From the NCBI GenBank assembly GCA_013398275.1, contig VZSE01005952.1, positions 1 to 64,000 on the forward strand: a DNA stretch of 64,000 nt, written 5' to 3'. Of the stretch, positions 1-12,489 are shown piece after piece; position 1 is the stretch's first letter; every line of letters starts with the position of its first letter. A model generated the notes under the pieces. That model did no database searches. It was not told the origin of the DNA and saw only the letters and a program-made list of their open reading frames with translations. The translations under genes and the position numbers were made by a program. The DNA comes from Promerops cafer (lineage: Eukaryota > Chordata > Aves > Passeriformes > Nectariniidae).

Positions 1-457
1 CATCTTCAATAATGATGACTGGTAAGTCAGTGGCAGACATGTTGTCCCCAGAGAGAACAATAGCATCCCTCATCAGCAATCCAACATGAGTTGAGTGCAT
101 GTTGGGTCCAGAGGGCTAAAATGGGAGTGTAAGAGGGGTAGGATCATAAAGCTCATGCTTTACAATGCCCTTCAAATAGGGGAGTAAGATCAGGTTCAGA
201 AATCTTACACATAATTTGAAATACCTGTTTTAAAAACAATGCATAAATACTGTTTATTTTCTCATAGGAATATGAATGTCTATGTGCAAACTGGACTGCC
301 TGCTGGTACCTACTGTGATGTTATTTCTGGACAAAAGGAGAACAACAAATGTACTGGAAAGCAGGTGTTTGTTTCTGGTGATGGAATGGCTAATTTCCAG
401 ATTAATACCGATGCTGAAGATCTATTTATTGCAATTCATGTTGATGCCAAATTATAA
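1..457 (+). CDS. AMY2A: Alpha-amylase, 3' end of gene (partial, two coding exons)
   Basis: This is the C-terminal end of a secreted animal alpha-amylase (glycoside hydrolase family 13), which hydrolyses internal alpha-1,4 bonds of starch and glycogen. Bases 1-21 read I-F-N-N-D-D and the first two bases of a Trp codon. A GT-AG intron (22-267) follows, and the terminal exon (268-457) completes the Trp codon and reads through LQTGL-like VQTGLPAGTYCDVISG to a final AKL and a TAA stop at 455-457. These residues belong to the C-terminal beta-sandwich domain. The catalytic barrel lies upstream, outside the window. Two cysteines 12 residues apart (TYCDV and KCTG) match the conserved disulfide of vertebrate amylases. 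Length and end point match the family, so the gene appears intact here. Oddities: the region after the disulfide is diverged, DPFIAIH of mammals is DLFIAIH, and the mammalian NCT glycosylation sequon is absent. The paralogue (pancreatic or other) cannot be decided from this part. Confidence 0.95.
22..267 (+). other. Last intron of the amylase gene
   Basis: The donor GTAAGT begins at 22, directly after the TG of a split tryptophan codon. The acceptor is a T-rich stretch ending in CATAG at 263-267. Joining 21 to 268 restores Trp and keeps the amylase frame, which fixes both splice sites. At 246 bp the intron is short. It contains no repeat or other feature that I recognise. Confidence 0.9.
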
Positions 458-575
458 TTTGGGAGAAATGTCCTCCTCTGTTTGGTCTGTGTATTACGGT
501 TTCCCCCATATGTTATTCTCTGGTTTTTGAGCATGAGTGACTGTTGAATAATAAATGGCATTCAAATTGAGGAGT
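458..575 (+). other. Amylase 3' UTR with poly(A) signal
   Basis: The non-coding sequence follows the TAA stop. A canonical AATAAA hexamer sits at 550-555, about 93 bases after the stop. Cleavage is expected roughly 10-25 bases later, so the end given is an estimate. G/T-rich sequence follows near 575-640. A very short 3' UTR is usual for vertebrate amylase mRNAs. Confidence 0.75.
550..555 (+). terminator. Polyadenylation signal AATAAA
   Basis: This is a perfect hexamer in the right place for the amylase transcript, and the first one after the stop codon. No competing hexamer lies between 458 and 550. Confidence 0.8.
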
Positions 576-2606
576 AATGTTTTCCCCTAAATGAATTAGA
601 TGTAACTTTATCCCCTCATAACTAATGGTGATGCAATGGTAGGTTTTAAAGCAATGCAGCACTCTAGTTCCCATGTAACAAAAACGCTGGAGAAAGAAAA
701 AAGGGAATCTAAGCCAGCACCTGGCTAAGCTAAAATGCAGTATTTCCAGGGCTGATCCATGCACACACACTTGTATCCCGGAGCAGCCACCCTGTGGGCT
801 GTCAGCTATGAGCAGTGCCTACATACAGAGTTTATCCCTTCCTTATGACAAATCAAGCCTGGGGGCTGGGTCACTGAAGGAAGCTGGGCTGTGCCAATCA
901 GTTATTCCAGCCTGTGTCATCAGCGAAACCAGCAGGTGACCTGGTTCACAGTCAGCATGTGCCTGGGCAAAGCAAAACCTCAGTTCTTGCATCGTTTGCC
1001 CCAGTGGTCTGAGGCAAGTGAACGCTCGGTGTGGGTGCCAAAGGTGCCTAATAGCACACTATGTATCCAGGCATTGCTTCCACCTCGTGCCACCGGCTGA
1101 GGCACAGCAAATTCCTGCCTCTGGTGCATTAGGCTCCCTTATTCTCTAGTATCTCAAAGAATTATGCAAACACAGCACAGGTCTGGCAGCTTTCCCAAAT
1201 CCCTTGTCAGATGTGAGAAAATGCTGAGGTAAAAGCGAGTGTGCAGGCCTTGCTTTAAGTCAGGATCTCTGCTAGGCCAAAAGTGCTGACTGCATCCCAT
1301 TCTGGAGGGAAAAATGGAAGGAGGTTGCTCCAATCTGAGTTCAAGGTGTACTTTTAAGAGCTGTTTCCTTTCTGTTGGGGGTGGATATTGGCTCTCAGTG
1401 TGCCCAAGGGCTCCAAGTGCCTGTCGGGGCAGTCAGGGTGTGGGAAGTGTCCTGGCCCAGCACTGGATGTCCCATCTGTCTCCCTCGCTGGCTGTGGCCA
1501 GCACCTCCTGGATCCATCCACTCAGCCCCTGCATCTGCTCAGTGGAGAGGTGCCAAAGATCTGGGGACTCTGTGGCAGGGTGTTCATAGCCTTTGCAAAC
1601 CTATTATTGGCCCACAGGAGCAGGTCAGGGAGTCCTCGGGCCCCTCTGAAATGGATAGGAACTGTCTTAAGCCCTGCATTCAGCTCTACTCCTCAGAAAC
1701 TAGTATTTCAAACTCTGTTACATTCAGACATTGCCCAATCCCAAATGGAATAATCGGTTCACACTTCAAATTGCAAATCCACCCCCAAGCCCCACAGCTT
1801 TTGTTGCAAATGACTGAAATGACACCCACTGATCTGAGGTGTCCATAAACCAACAGGCTGAATATGGGGAAGGTTGTCTGTGCCTGTGAACACATGTGGA
1901 TCCACTTTCCAAGTATGCTGGAGTGCAATGAGGGTTTTGCTTAATGTAGGTTCATGTAGCTCTGCATTTCACAGTGGCATTAAATAGAACATGGAGAAAA
2001 AGAAATCATGAGATGCTTTCTTTAGGTGTAAATAAAACTTTGTGGGCCAAATGTTCACTGCTTTGAAAGGACCTAATGTGCATTCAGACCTTGGTTTTTG
2101 TTCCTTTTATTTCAGGATTTTTGGCACATTGCCTTATAATTTGAGCAGAAAGATGATGAAGAAAGCAACAGTGTCATCCAGAGCAACACCAGGTCTTTCA
2201 GATAACTCACTAAACCCAGAGTTACAGTCAACATTACTGCTGATCTCTAAGTTTTCAAAAAAATGTTAGTACTAGGAAATATTTATCTTTATTTTTATAA
2301 TTTCTATTGCTACTCTTCTGTGTGAACTGATGACACTAAAGCCTTAATTTTTTTATACCAGTGGTAAAAGAAAAATTGCAGTTGTGTTATGAAATTTGTC
2401 AGGTTTAAGGTAAGATATTTGCTGGGGCACAACAGGATGACCCAACAGATCTGCTGAATTGTAAAATTTTAAAATTTTGTGGCGCAATGCAATATTTAAA
2501 TTTCTGTTAGAAGTAGTGCTCACTTTCATTGGCCAAACAGTGAATTTAGCTGTGTAATTAATCTCTGATTCTATAAATGCATTGTAAATTTACAATTATG
2601 TTAATA

Positions 2607-2689
2607 TTTTTTTTCTTTTTCTCTTCCTCTATCTTTATCTATTTATTTTTCTTTTTCTCTTCTCTTTTTTTTTTTCATTTTCATTTTAG
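2607..2689. repeat. Pyrimidine-rich low-complexity tract
   Basis: About 80 bases are almost entirely T and C, with TCTT and TTTC runs, ending in CATTTTAG at 2682-2689. In composition it resembles a strong polypyrimidine tract plus AG acceptor, but no coding frame of note follows. I treat it as simple repeat. Confidence 0.7.
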
Positions 2690-3688
2690 GGTTTTTTCCT
2701 TACCATAGTTCTGTCTCTAAATGGTGCTTTCAGAATAATAGTGATCAGAATTTAGTGGAAGTGATGCACAATAAAGCAAAGTGAATAGCTGCTTGTATGT
2801 ACAACTGCTCACTGCTCATATTTAAGTTAGACGTATATATAGAGAGAGAGACATTCAGGCAATAAACACTTTCACATTCATCCAAACAGATAAAAGAAAC
2901 TATGATTTGATAATTTATCCTTCTAGTGAGTTTAATCCACATTAATATCTGACAAATAATATTTTTCAGATAAGGGGAAATAAACAGTGAGATCAGAAAA
3001 ACCATGAACTCCTAGTGTACTGCCTATGAGTGGACCAGAAAGTTGTTTACTGAATTATTTATGCCAATTTATTTTCTCAGCTAAGTGCAACAGCAAATAT
3101 AGAAACTTTTGTTCAGCTCTGCATGCCTTTGTGTCAGCTTATTATTTCCCTGAATCACCGTTACTTTTCTAAGAGAAGGAGTTCTGTAAAGGCAAACTAA
3201 CAATCTATTGTCTCTTTTATGGAGACTGTAAAAATTTTATTCAAGTTATTTTCTTTTAAGGGGAAACAAATGAAAAACTCAACACACAACACTAACTTTT
3301 AAATTGCTGATCGTGTGTTTATCTGCAATCTGTGTTTTTAACAGTTTTAGTGTATTGGTCTCATTGCACAATTCTGAACAGTATACAGACATTTCCTTTG
3401 AAAGTGTTTTCATGCTGTGGCAATTTTAATTTTGCCTTAATGTTAAATCAGAATGGTTGTAAGAATGAATGCTGGTGACACTGTTTGAGATAATAGTAGT
3501 GAATTATTTCCAGTCACTAGAGTCAAAGTGAGAGTGAGTGCTTGGATTTTCACCCAGTTGACACACTAAAGCACTTAGGGTGGGGACAAATAGCCAGAGC
3601 ATTTAGTGTAGGATTAAGAAAGTGACTTACACCCTGTAGGAGAGCAGTAAAGTGTGAGCTGTGCTGTGGCACTTCTGAGTTGAAAATG

Positions 3689-3733
3689 GAAATACCAAAT
3701 GTTTGTCAGGGAATGACAAATGTTTGGTATTTC
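3689..3733. other. Near-perfect hairpin (inverted repeat)
   Basis: The arms 3689-3708 and 3714-3733 are complementary over 20 positions. The two non-Watson-Crick positions (3700/3722 and 3701/3721) would be G-U wobbles in RNA. The loop is five bases (GGGAA). A second outer pair of 10 bases (3671-3680 and 3778-3787, ACTTCTGAGT and its complement) encloses it. The stem is shorter than a usual microRNA precursor. It could be a remnant of an old inverted-repeat DNA transposon or a chance palindrome kept by recent mutation. Confidence 0.8.
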
Positions 3734-5273
3734 TTGGTCCCAAACTAATAATTAGATTGCATTACCCAGCCAACTAGACTCAGAAGTAGCCAGCTTAATT
3801 AACTGCATTATACTTTCCTATTATTCCAAGATTATGTGACTGGGGTTTTTTTTGATTTGTTGTTTTCTTGGGGCTCCCTTCCTCCCCCCCAAAAAAAAGA
3901 AAGTATGATGTCATGGTAAATACGCCACCGTATTTTAGTTTTCATTTTAGTTGGAAGAAAGCCTTTGGAAGCTTAGCAGTTCCTGTGGTTTTGTAGATGA
4001 CAAATGATAATAATCGTGGATGCTAATTTCTGCAATCTTCTGAATACTCTGGAACATGAAGTCAGTCAGAAGACCATTGAAGAAAGTTAACCTTTAGGGT
4101 TTGGGCAAGGTGACTACATGTTTATAATAATGAACCTTCAAATTTTGGCCTAATTTACATTGGTGTTATTCCTGAGCTGTTCCCTTACAATGTGTGTGGA
4201 AAGTGGTCCCTAAAATGTTGATTCATTATCTTACAGGACCTCATGATTTCGAGTATTGGAATTGGTCTGTATTTAAAAATGTGCCATTATTGTCCAACCT
4301 CTTCTGTCTTTAAGGTTTGGTAAACATATCTGTGCCTTGGAAATTGTCAAGACTAAGCTCAAATAATTCCTACTTGAGCTCACAGAATAAAAAAAATCAC
4401 TTGCAGAATAGCTATGGACTGAAATTTGGTCATTTAGATACCAATCAAGTCGAATCTCACCAGTCGTAATGTTTTGTAACAGCAAAATGAAGAGGAAAGA
4501 AACACTTGGTTGGACAGATTGAAACCAGGGCAAAAAGGGTAATTTTTTTCCCCCCCAGGTGTTTTCTTGTTTTCTCCCATGTCTTCTTTTCTAGTACTAA
4601 AACCGAAGTGAATGGAAAAAGCCTATTTTATACCCCTAGTTAGCAAGAAAACTGAGGTTAACAAGCATTTGTAAAGAAGTCACGGGGCCGCATCCCACTG
4701 TTAAAAGCACAATAGATGCAGTAGCAGCCTTGGTCTGTGGACCTGGAAATGCTTCTCACAAAGCAATACAATTCCAAAAATAGCATTTCTCTAAATGGAA
4801 GTTTCTTGGAAATGAGAGTAGCTTCACAAACATATATCCACATCTCTACAGACATCTAAATCTCTCTTCACTTGTCATTTACTCTCCTGCTCTTCAGCAT
4901 TAGTAATCACCCTTTTGATTATATTTAAACATATTTAATTTGTGTGCTCTGGTAGAAAATGGCAGGACAATATTTTAGTGTAAAGCTGCAGGGAGATTGT
5001 ATTGATTATCAACAACATATAAGAACCTTCCTGCTGAGATGGACCTTGGGATATCTGAACTGGCATGGAGTGAATGTGGGTTTCCATGGAGTGGAATCAT
5101 TGCATCTCAGAGAAGTTCCTCTGAACCTTGTTAAGACAGATAATGGGGTACAACAGTAAGTAAGGCAATAAAGGCTAATAATGTGAGGTTTCTCAGTCTG
5201 GGTTCTGTGCGCATTTCTGCCTTTGCTCAAATACTCCTTGAATCTACCTTTTTCTAGACAGTGCTGTTAGCAA

Positions 5274-5352
5274 AGGACAGCTGATATGTGCAGTGATGAC
5301 AAGGACAGGACAGAGCAGTCAGAGCAGTGTTGGACAGACAGCAGGGCAGGAC
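5274..5352. repeat. Degenerate GGACAG/GAGCAGT repeat
   Basis: Several copies of GGACAG and CAGAGCAGT-like words occur within 80 bases, including a direct GGACAGGACAG. Spacing is irregular, so this is at most a decayed minisatellite. Confidence 0.4.
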
Positions 5353-6522
5353 AATTAGATAGGTGGCAAGCTAGAAGGAATACCAATATTGACAAAAATG
5401 ATAGCTAGGACAAGACAGATCACAGAGAAGAGGCAAAGTCCTTCCTAGTATGACTTGTCTAGAAGGGACCAAACTGTATTCATGGGTAGAAATTTCAGAT
5501 TGAAATGGCAAAAACAGGAATAAAACTAGCAGTTCAACAAGCATCATGTTTGTGTCTTGTAGATAGGACATGAATGCTTTAACTGGGAAAAGAAATTGTA
5601 TCTTAGAGCAGCTGTGAATGATGGAACTTTATGGTGCTGTAACCTGTAGCAAACTAGTTACTTTATGATAAAAGTAAAGACCTTGTGCTGACAAATAGAT
5701 TGCCATATTTTAGTATCAGGCTTGTAAGATATATAAGAAGACTGGGATGTTAAAATCTCTTAATAAGAGAGCTCAGATGATAGAAAAAAGAAAGAGAGAA
5801 AAAAATGTGTCAGAAAAATATGAGCAATGGATTTGGATCTAGTTTTCTACTGTTCTTTGGAACCCATTTCATTATCTCTCCTACAAATGTTTAAAGTTAG
5901 CCATCTTTTACATATAATAGCTACCACATTCATTGCCAGCCTCGATATCATAAATTAAGTTGTGATCTCTACATAAATACCCAATTGATTGCCAAGGGAA
6001 GCGAATGTGGCAGTTCTGCAAAAAAAAGCCCCTACATGTGTAAAAACTGCCAAAACAGAAGCCAAAATAGCTGCAATAAAACTCTATTGTCCTGATTTTT
6101 TTACATTGTGGGAAAATGCTTTCTACAACTCTTTGGGAGGAAAACCACGTTATCTCTGCTGACACTCCTTGTGGCACTGTGAGGTATCAAAACCTCATTG
6201 TACAGCCAGCCAAGTAATTTTTTCACCTCACATGAGACTGGACAAGGTTTGTCTTAACAAGTCTACATCGTATTTAGAAAGCTGAGAAACTGGAGAAAGG
6301 ATGTTACTTCACTGTGGAGGGCTGTGGGCTTTTTTTCTAAAAGAAGGAAACATCCCATAATTCAGCCATGGTTCACAATCTTCCTAGTTGTTATGCATGA
6401 AACACAATTGCAGTTTTACATGTCTGCTAACTTTGGAAAAATACTCATCTTCTAGAGACATGGGTGGCTTTCTGTTCATTTGATCTTCAAACTCAAATGC
6501 CATGTTCTGTTTATCCCACACT

Positions 6523-6768
6523 TAGAGATCAGAAGGTTGGACAAGACCATTGGGGTCATTTCAGTTGCACTATAATTACGAGAAGATCCTCTCAACACAC
6601 CTCTTAAATGTTTAATCTGGTCTACTTTGAACATGACTTTGTTGATCCATCTGTGACTTCTTTTGAAGTGCTGCTCTACTGCCTAATGGACTTTATGGGC
6701 AGATTTCTTTTTATCAGTAAGGTAAAATTTGCCTTTTCATATTATAGTTCATCACTCTTTAGTCACCT
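6523..6768 (-). mobile_element. CR1-type LINE 3' fragment, old and diverged
   Basis: Read on the plus strand, the segment follows the reverse complement of the conserved 3' end of CR1 retrotransposons. It starts with AAGGTTGGACAAGACCAT and a GGTCAT block at 6532-6557, then CTCAACACACCTCTTAAAT near 6591. Next comes CTCTACTGCCTAATGGAC near 6674-6692, the counterpart of the CR1 block in which a sentence like TTCCACTGCCTAA occurs. It ends with AAATTTGCCTTTTC near 6725. The order and spacing of these blocks agree with CR1 as I know it. No open reading frame remains. The element is a 5'-truncated, ancient copy, as is typical for CR1. The ends are approximate. Confidence 0.7.
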
Positions 6769-7148
6769 TAAAAAACACGTTTTCTTTCCCCTGACAATAT
6801 TTCCTGTCAACAGCAAGAAATTAAGTGTATGCTGCACGTCATTGTAGTGTTGATTAACAAAAATTAAATCAACTGCCACACAATGAAATTCACTAGCATT
6901 TTTCCCTTCTTCTTTTTTATCTAGGTAAACACAAAAAACTAGTAACAAGATTTTTCTAGTCCTACACAATTCAGCAGAATTTTAGCCTCAAATGATCTGA
7001 TACTTACACACTTATAAAATTTGTTAGTTAACTCATAATAATTGTAGGTGTAAATAATGTATCTTGTTTCAATGTATCTGCCTACCCTGAAAATATTAGG
7101 AAACAAGTGGTCTTACTAGTGTAAAATCAAGTAGCATATAATTGTGTA

Positions 7149-7250
7149 TAAATATATATATATGTATGCTTTTATATATAAATATATATATGCATGTATA
7201 TACAGTGTGTGTATCCATACACACACATATGCACACATCTCACACATCTA
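7149..7250. repeat. TA then TG/CA microsatellite with cruciform-prone centre
   Basis: Runs of ATATAT with interrupting GCATG are followed by GTGTGTGTAT, CC and ATACACACAC (7205-7226). The last two form a perfect 10-bp inverted repeat with a 2-base loop. CA-rich sequence continues to about 7250. Confidence 0.8.
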
Positions 7251-10200
7251 CATCTATGTGTTGGAGATTTTTTCATTCCTTATGCTTCCAGAATATCCCT
7301 TGGGCCCTTAGCTGGAAATTAAATGAAATATTTATGGATCACTTTATGCTCTGTTTCTGCAAATAACTTTCTAGGAATCTGAAGTAGCAAATAGGTTTTT
7401 ATTTCTGGTAGAATTAATGGTGCAATCTCACATTTCTTGTGCATTCAGAATTTTCATTGAGATCAAATAGGTATCACAATAGGAAAAAAATTTGCACTGA
7501 GACTGACAAGGTACAGTTAACTTACTTTGTTTATGCATATTTCCCTTAAAGTGTTTGAAATATTGAGTCTTATTTTTTATTGAGTTCTGACTCAGATTAG
7601 AACATCTTTAAAGATGCTTGTATGATTTTGCAGTGAGATGGAATTTTAATTCACCCTTATCCTAACAAATGAGGGAATAGTGGAGAACTTTTTACTGAAG
7701 CCCAGCACCCTTTACACACTAAAGCATCTTCAGTCTGAACTCTTCCTATGCCTATTTGTCAGAAATGGCAGCTCTTTTTCAAACTTATCTTTATGGGTTT
7801 TTTTAAAAGGAAACCTGATGACTATCCTTCTCCCTTCACTATTTTGCAGGAATACATTCTGTTCTATGTGGCCTCCTTGGAAGAAGGAAAAGAGAACAGA
7901 TGATTTCCTTCTTTTTTCATGTGGAAGAGTCTCATAAAGAAAGCAGGAGAGTTGACAGGTTTGTTTGGTGTCTCAAGGCAGACACATACAGAATAAAATA
8001 ATTATTTGCTCAGCTGTTCAAAATATGTTTGTGCTGCTACTAATTAAAATTATTTTGGACACTTAGGAACATAGTACTGTAGGGCACCTTGGCAACAACT
8101 CTTCAGGCCATGGCTCCATGCATTTTTCTATCATTCTTGAAAAATAAAATGCATTTTGCTCTCAAAAAACCAAACCATCAAGAAAACACAATTCCTTGTG
8201 TCGTGTCACTAGAAAACAATTTTCTTCATAGCTATGTAATACTCTTTAAGATATTCTCTACACTCTCTACATCCTTTGCCTGTTTTTAGCTTGGAGCCAT
8301 ACTCTACAAATCCACAAATTCTTGTATGAGCAAAATTGAGGACTTTACAAAGTGTTAATAAGTGTGAATGTACAAATATTCTGAAACAAATACCTAAAGA
8401 TTTTAGAGAAACTGTCTGTGTTGCCATTGAAGTCATGGGCACAATTTTGCTATTTTAAACCATCCTGCTACTTGCTTTAGAAACAATATACTCTAAGCCA
8501 GAGATAAAAATTGTATCAAAACAAAATTCTGTTGCTAATTTTGAAAGTATTTAAATTGTGCAAAGTAAATATATTATTTCTCTAGGTACTGGTGTGTTTA
8601 TATTGCATACACACAGAGATACACAAAAAGGCAGTGTTGGATCTATATTTGTAATATAGATGACATCATCTATGTATTTAAGAGACCCTGCATTTGTACA
8701 GAATGTAGCAGAATTGTGAGCTTTGCTGAGTATCTCTCTGAATTGAAATAAATAGCTTAGGCTCTTCAGATTCCATTTTTATGCTCAACAAACTGTCACT
8801 GAGGAAGTAGCTTTGCACAGTTTATGACATTTACAAGAGATTTGCAGTTGTGCCCCAATTGAATGCATTCAATTATACTTAGTATCAACCTTCAGAATCA
8901 CTTTTTACCATTACCCGGACAACTTTAGCACAGGGAAAGTGCTTTGTTCAGATATAGTATGCTAATGTCATCTATTTGAACATCTGACATACTGAAACAG
9001 GCCACTCTCTAAGGAGGAAAAAATGCATCAAGTCTATATGAAATATCTGAGGCCCTTTTTCCCCAATTTGCCCAGCCCAGCAGTTAAACTGCAGTGACAG
9101 GAGGCTGAGGGAGACAGGCTGAGCCTGGGAAATCCCAGCTTCTGTGAAGCTGTGTAGTGAAGAGAAGCATTACTTGATTTTCGTTTTTAATTTCAAATCA
9201 TCTCTACTCCTTGAATGTCATTCTATGTTTTTTCAATTAAAAAGTATTTCAAAAAGATCATGTGTAATTCAAAGATAAGGCCCAATTGCTATGATTCTGG
9301 GAACACAAAGTGATGTGTCAGTAATGAGTCTCTAATAAAAAAAAATAAAATTAAAAAGACTGTCTACAGAAGTGCACTCTTACATAGACATACTGATGTG
9401 CCTAATTAAAGAAGCTGAATCATGATCATCAGGGTAATGTAAATACTAATAATGTTAATAGCTTAGCTTCGTCTAAATTGGACCATTCTGGAAAATCACC
9501 ACTAATTGGAATTGATAGGAAATGATGAAGTCATGTAATTTTTGCTGACAGTACTATACCCAGCACACAGAAACAAGTTCACTCCAATGCTAGACAAAAG
9601 ATTTCTGCTGAACTGCAAATAAGCACAAAGCGTAAATGGTGCCTTGTGCTAAGTGCTAAGCATCAACAATGCAGCCTCAATTAGAGAAAACTTCGAGTTT
9701 TGGCAACTGTAGCAAAACATTGTGTAAGTGCTGGCAGGGTTTGGAGGCCCAGGTCAGCTGGCTGGGGCTGCAGGAACAGACACCTGGGGGATTCTTGCTG
9801 GGGCAGCTCTCCTCAGGCAGCCTGAGCCAGGAGAGCCAGGCCCCGAAGATCCCTGGTTCTGGGAGATTTCCCTCTTTGGGAAAGTTAACACTTTGTTGAG
9901 GTCTTTACAACCCTGCAAAGTTTCCACATTCTTTTTGTTAAATCTAAGACAATAAAATTCTGCCAGGCCAGTCATGGCTTTGCAAGCAATACAGAAACCC
10001 ATTAACTAAGTCAAATGATCTGATATTAATCCTGTTCTCTAACACTTTTCTCTTATTGAGCACTGAAGTAAAGGTTCAACATCTGCCTCTTACTTTCCCT
10101 CATAAAATGGATGTGCTTTTCTGTAGTTTGAGAAATTATATTAAAATCAGAACATTAAAAAGCTCAGTTTCTCATATTAAAAACTACTTTGTCCATTTGT

Positions 10201-12038
10201 TGTATGATTGTATTACACTTTATATGTACACTTTATGCCATGATAGAACCTTTCTGCATTATTATGTACCCAGAAATATAAAGATAAAAGTTCAATGGTT
10301 TCATTGCAGACTATAGCATCACCTTAAGAAATGTGTGTATATTTTAATTTCTGTATCATTGGCTTTTATAGGTGCCTGAAAATTCTGTATTACAATTATA
10401 CAGAATGACTCTTTTAAGCAGAACACCTAATTTGATGCCTTTTAGTCATTGATAGAGCCTAAACATTTAAACTGACATTCTGCTTTCTACAGCTCCAGCT
10501 GCTAATTTTGACTCAATGAGTATGTAGCTGCTGCAGGTCACCATCTCTCCTACAGATGGATACAATTAAAATGTTGTTTCTGTGAAGCGAGAACAAGGTA
10601 CACCAGACAGGTGATCTTTTGATTTAGCTCTCAGAACAAGATCTTTGCTGATGACAGAGCAGATGGTCAGCTTTGTTGAACAGGAGAATTAAAATAACTA
10701 GATATATTTTGGCAGATGTTCACTACATTCATGCATAGATAAATGTAATCCTCATCTTTTATCTCAGTCAGTTCTAGGTGTAAAGGATGTGCAGTACATC
10801 ATGTGTAGTGTGTTCTGAAACCTGAACCATCACAACACTACATTTTCTGGTATCACTACAGCAAAAGAGTGATTTATTTTGCTTTTATCTATCAGAAGAC
10901 ATAAAGAGTGTTAAAATCTTAATTTATTTTCATATGTTTTCTTTCTGGTTTCTTACAGAGGGAAAGTTTCTTACCAGGCAGAATAGTATTTTTGGAAAAG
11001 GCTATTCATCTTTGGAGTAAAACCAGGAACAATGGTAGCACAGATCTTCCAGCAATGCTCAGTGCTCAAGGGTGTCAGTAAATATTATAACTCAGTCCTG
11101 AAACTCATACGTAAATACAGATCCTGTTTTTGGTGTTTAGCATATTTCCATTAGCAGGCTACTCACTTTGAGAATTTCCAGGCTGAAGATATTACTTCCA
11201 CAACCCATGTATCTCGATTAGTGGTCAGGAAAGTTAAAACACAATACTTTACCAACATGTACAGCTTTGATAAGCTTGACTGTGGAGAAAGTTTGTCAGG
11301 AATCATTGGTTTATCAAGAAAAGTTACTTGCCAATAAATTCCCTCCCTAAAAATGTGGTGTCCCTGGACTTTGCCTCCAAACCAGAAAATTCTTCTTCAT
11401 AAGCTCAGTGTCCTGAAAGAAAAAGATGGAGTTCATGAGTTCATGTACACCACACAGTCTTTCACACTGGTGAGATTTTCAAAGGTACCTGTTTAGTAAC
11501 TGACAGATTTCTACAGGACCTCAAATCCAGAATATTGAAAACTGCTGTATTATAGTAGGTAGAACAATTCCAAGATGAATGTGAAAGAGCAAAGACCCAG
11601 GGAAACCATTGCTCACTTACAGGGCCTTGCTTCACATATGGAAAGCCCATTTGGGCTTTGTGTGTTGGGTAATACTTTCTCAGGGTCACCAGAAGATTGA
11701 TAACAAGGATATAAGAAGTTCTGATATAAGACTTGCTATTTGAACAGAAAACAAGTAGCTTGACATTTTTCTTAAGAGAGAGAAAAGTGTCTTGCCTGTC
11801 TCTTAATCTGCAGCAGCAGTCACAGCCTCTTTCTTTCAGTGGGAGCATGTAACACCAGGTGCTACTCAGCACACGTGAAGAGTCCAGACACTTGCTGAAG
11901 GATATGTGTCTGAACAAACTAATTTCAGAAGTGGGCAATAGTTAATGAGTCAGCCCTTATAATCAGGTGTCTCACAATGACCCTACTCCCTTCCTTTCTG
12001 TGAAAGACGATAAAATTACGTTGTTAGAGGACTGATGA

Positions 12039-12069
12039 ACATTCAGATATATTATGACATTCAGATATA
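12039..12069. repeat. 18-bp tandem duplication
   Basis: ACATTCAGATATA occurs at 12039-12051 and again exactly at 12057-12069, a period of 18 bases. Confidence 0.7.
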
Positions 12070-12489
12070 GGCTCTTTTTCTTTCTGTGACTCTTTTATAA
12101 CTGGGGCAATACTTATCCTGTTGCATATGCTACAGCATTTCAGGAATTCTTGCCAATAAATAAAGATCAAAAAATTGCAAAAAGAAACAAAATGATAAAG
12201 CTTCTAGTACCACAAGATGGCAATACTGTTTAAAATATCAAGCTTACTCAACTGAAACAATAGTGTTATGAGCATCCATAGCAGATAGTACGCACACCAC
12301 TTGTTTGCAACTACAGTGTAAGATGGATATTTTCAAGGAAGATAATCACAAGTTAGTGATATCTGCAGGGTTTGTTTTAATTTTCCTTTCACGAAGTACT
12401 GTAGAACAGGTTCTTGTTCCATATTGTGGCTCAGACTCCAGTGGAACAATGTAACTGAATTTCAACAAAAAACGTGTAGAGATAAGAAT

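Larger units (their letters stand above)
576..6522. other. Intergenic, no gene recognised
   Basis: This is A/T-rich non-coding sequence downstream of amylase. The longest ORFs (for example 1375-1848) lie in a locally G/C-richer patch and overlap others in different frames, with no family resemblance. Listed separately are a pyrimidine tract (2607-2689), a 16-bp palindrome (2581-2596), a strong hairpin (3689-3733) and a GGACAG-rich stretch (5274-5352). Around 3884-3899 there is a short poly-C/poly-A run. I see nothing else. Confidence 0.6.

Noticed and set aside
4959..5159. ORF containing a VKTDNG-like segment, considered as a retroviral integrase relic
   Set aside because: Only this short string is reminiscent. 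None of the surrounding integrase landmarks are present and no LTRs are seen.
11462..11938. 158-codon minus-strand ORF
   Set aside because: There is no family resemblance, the composition is random-like and the frame is isolated.
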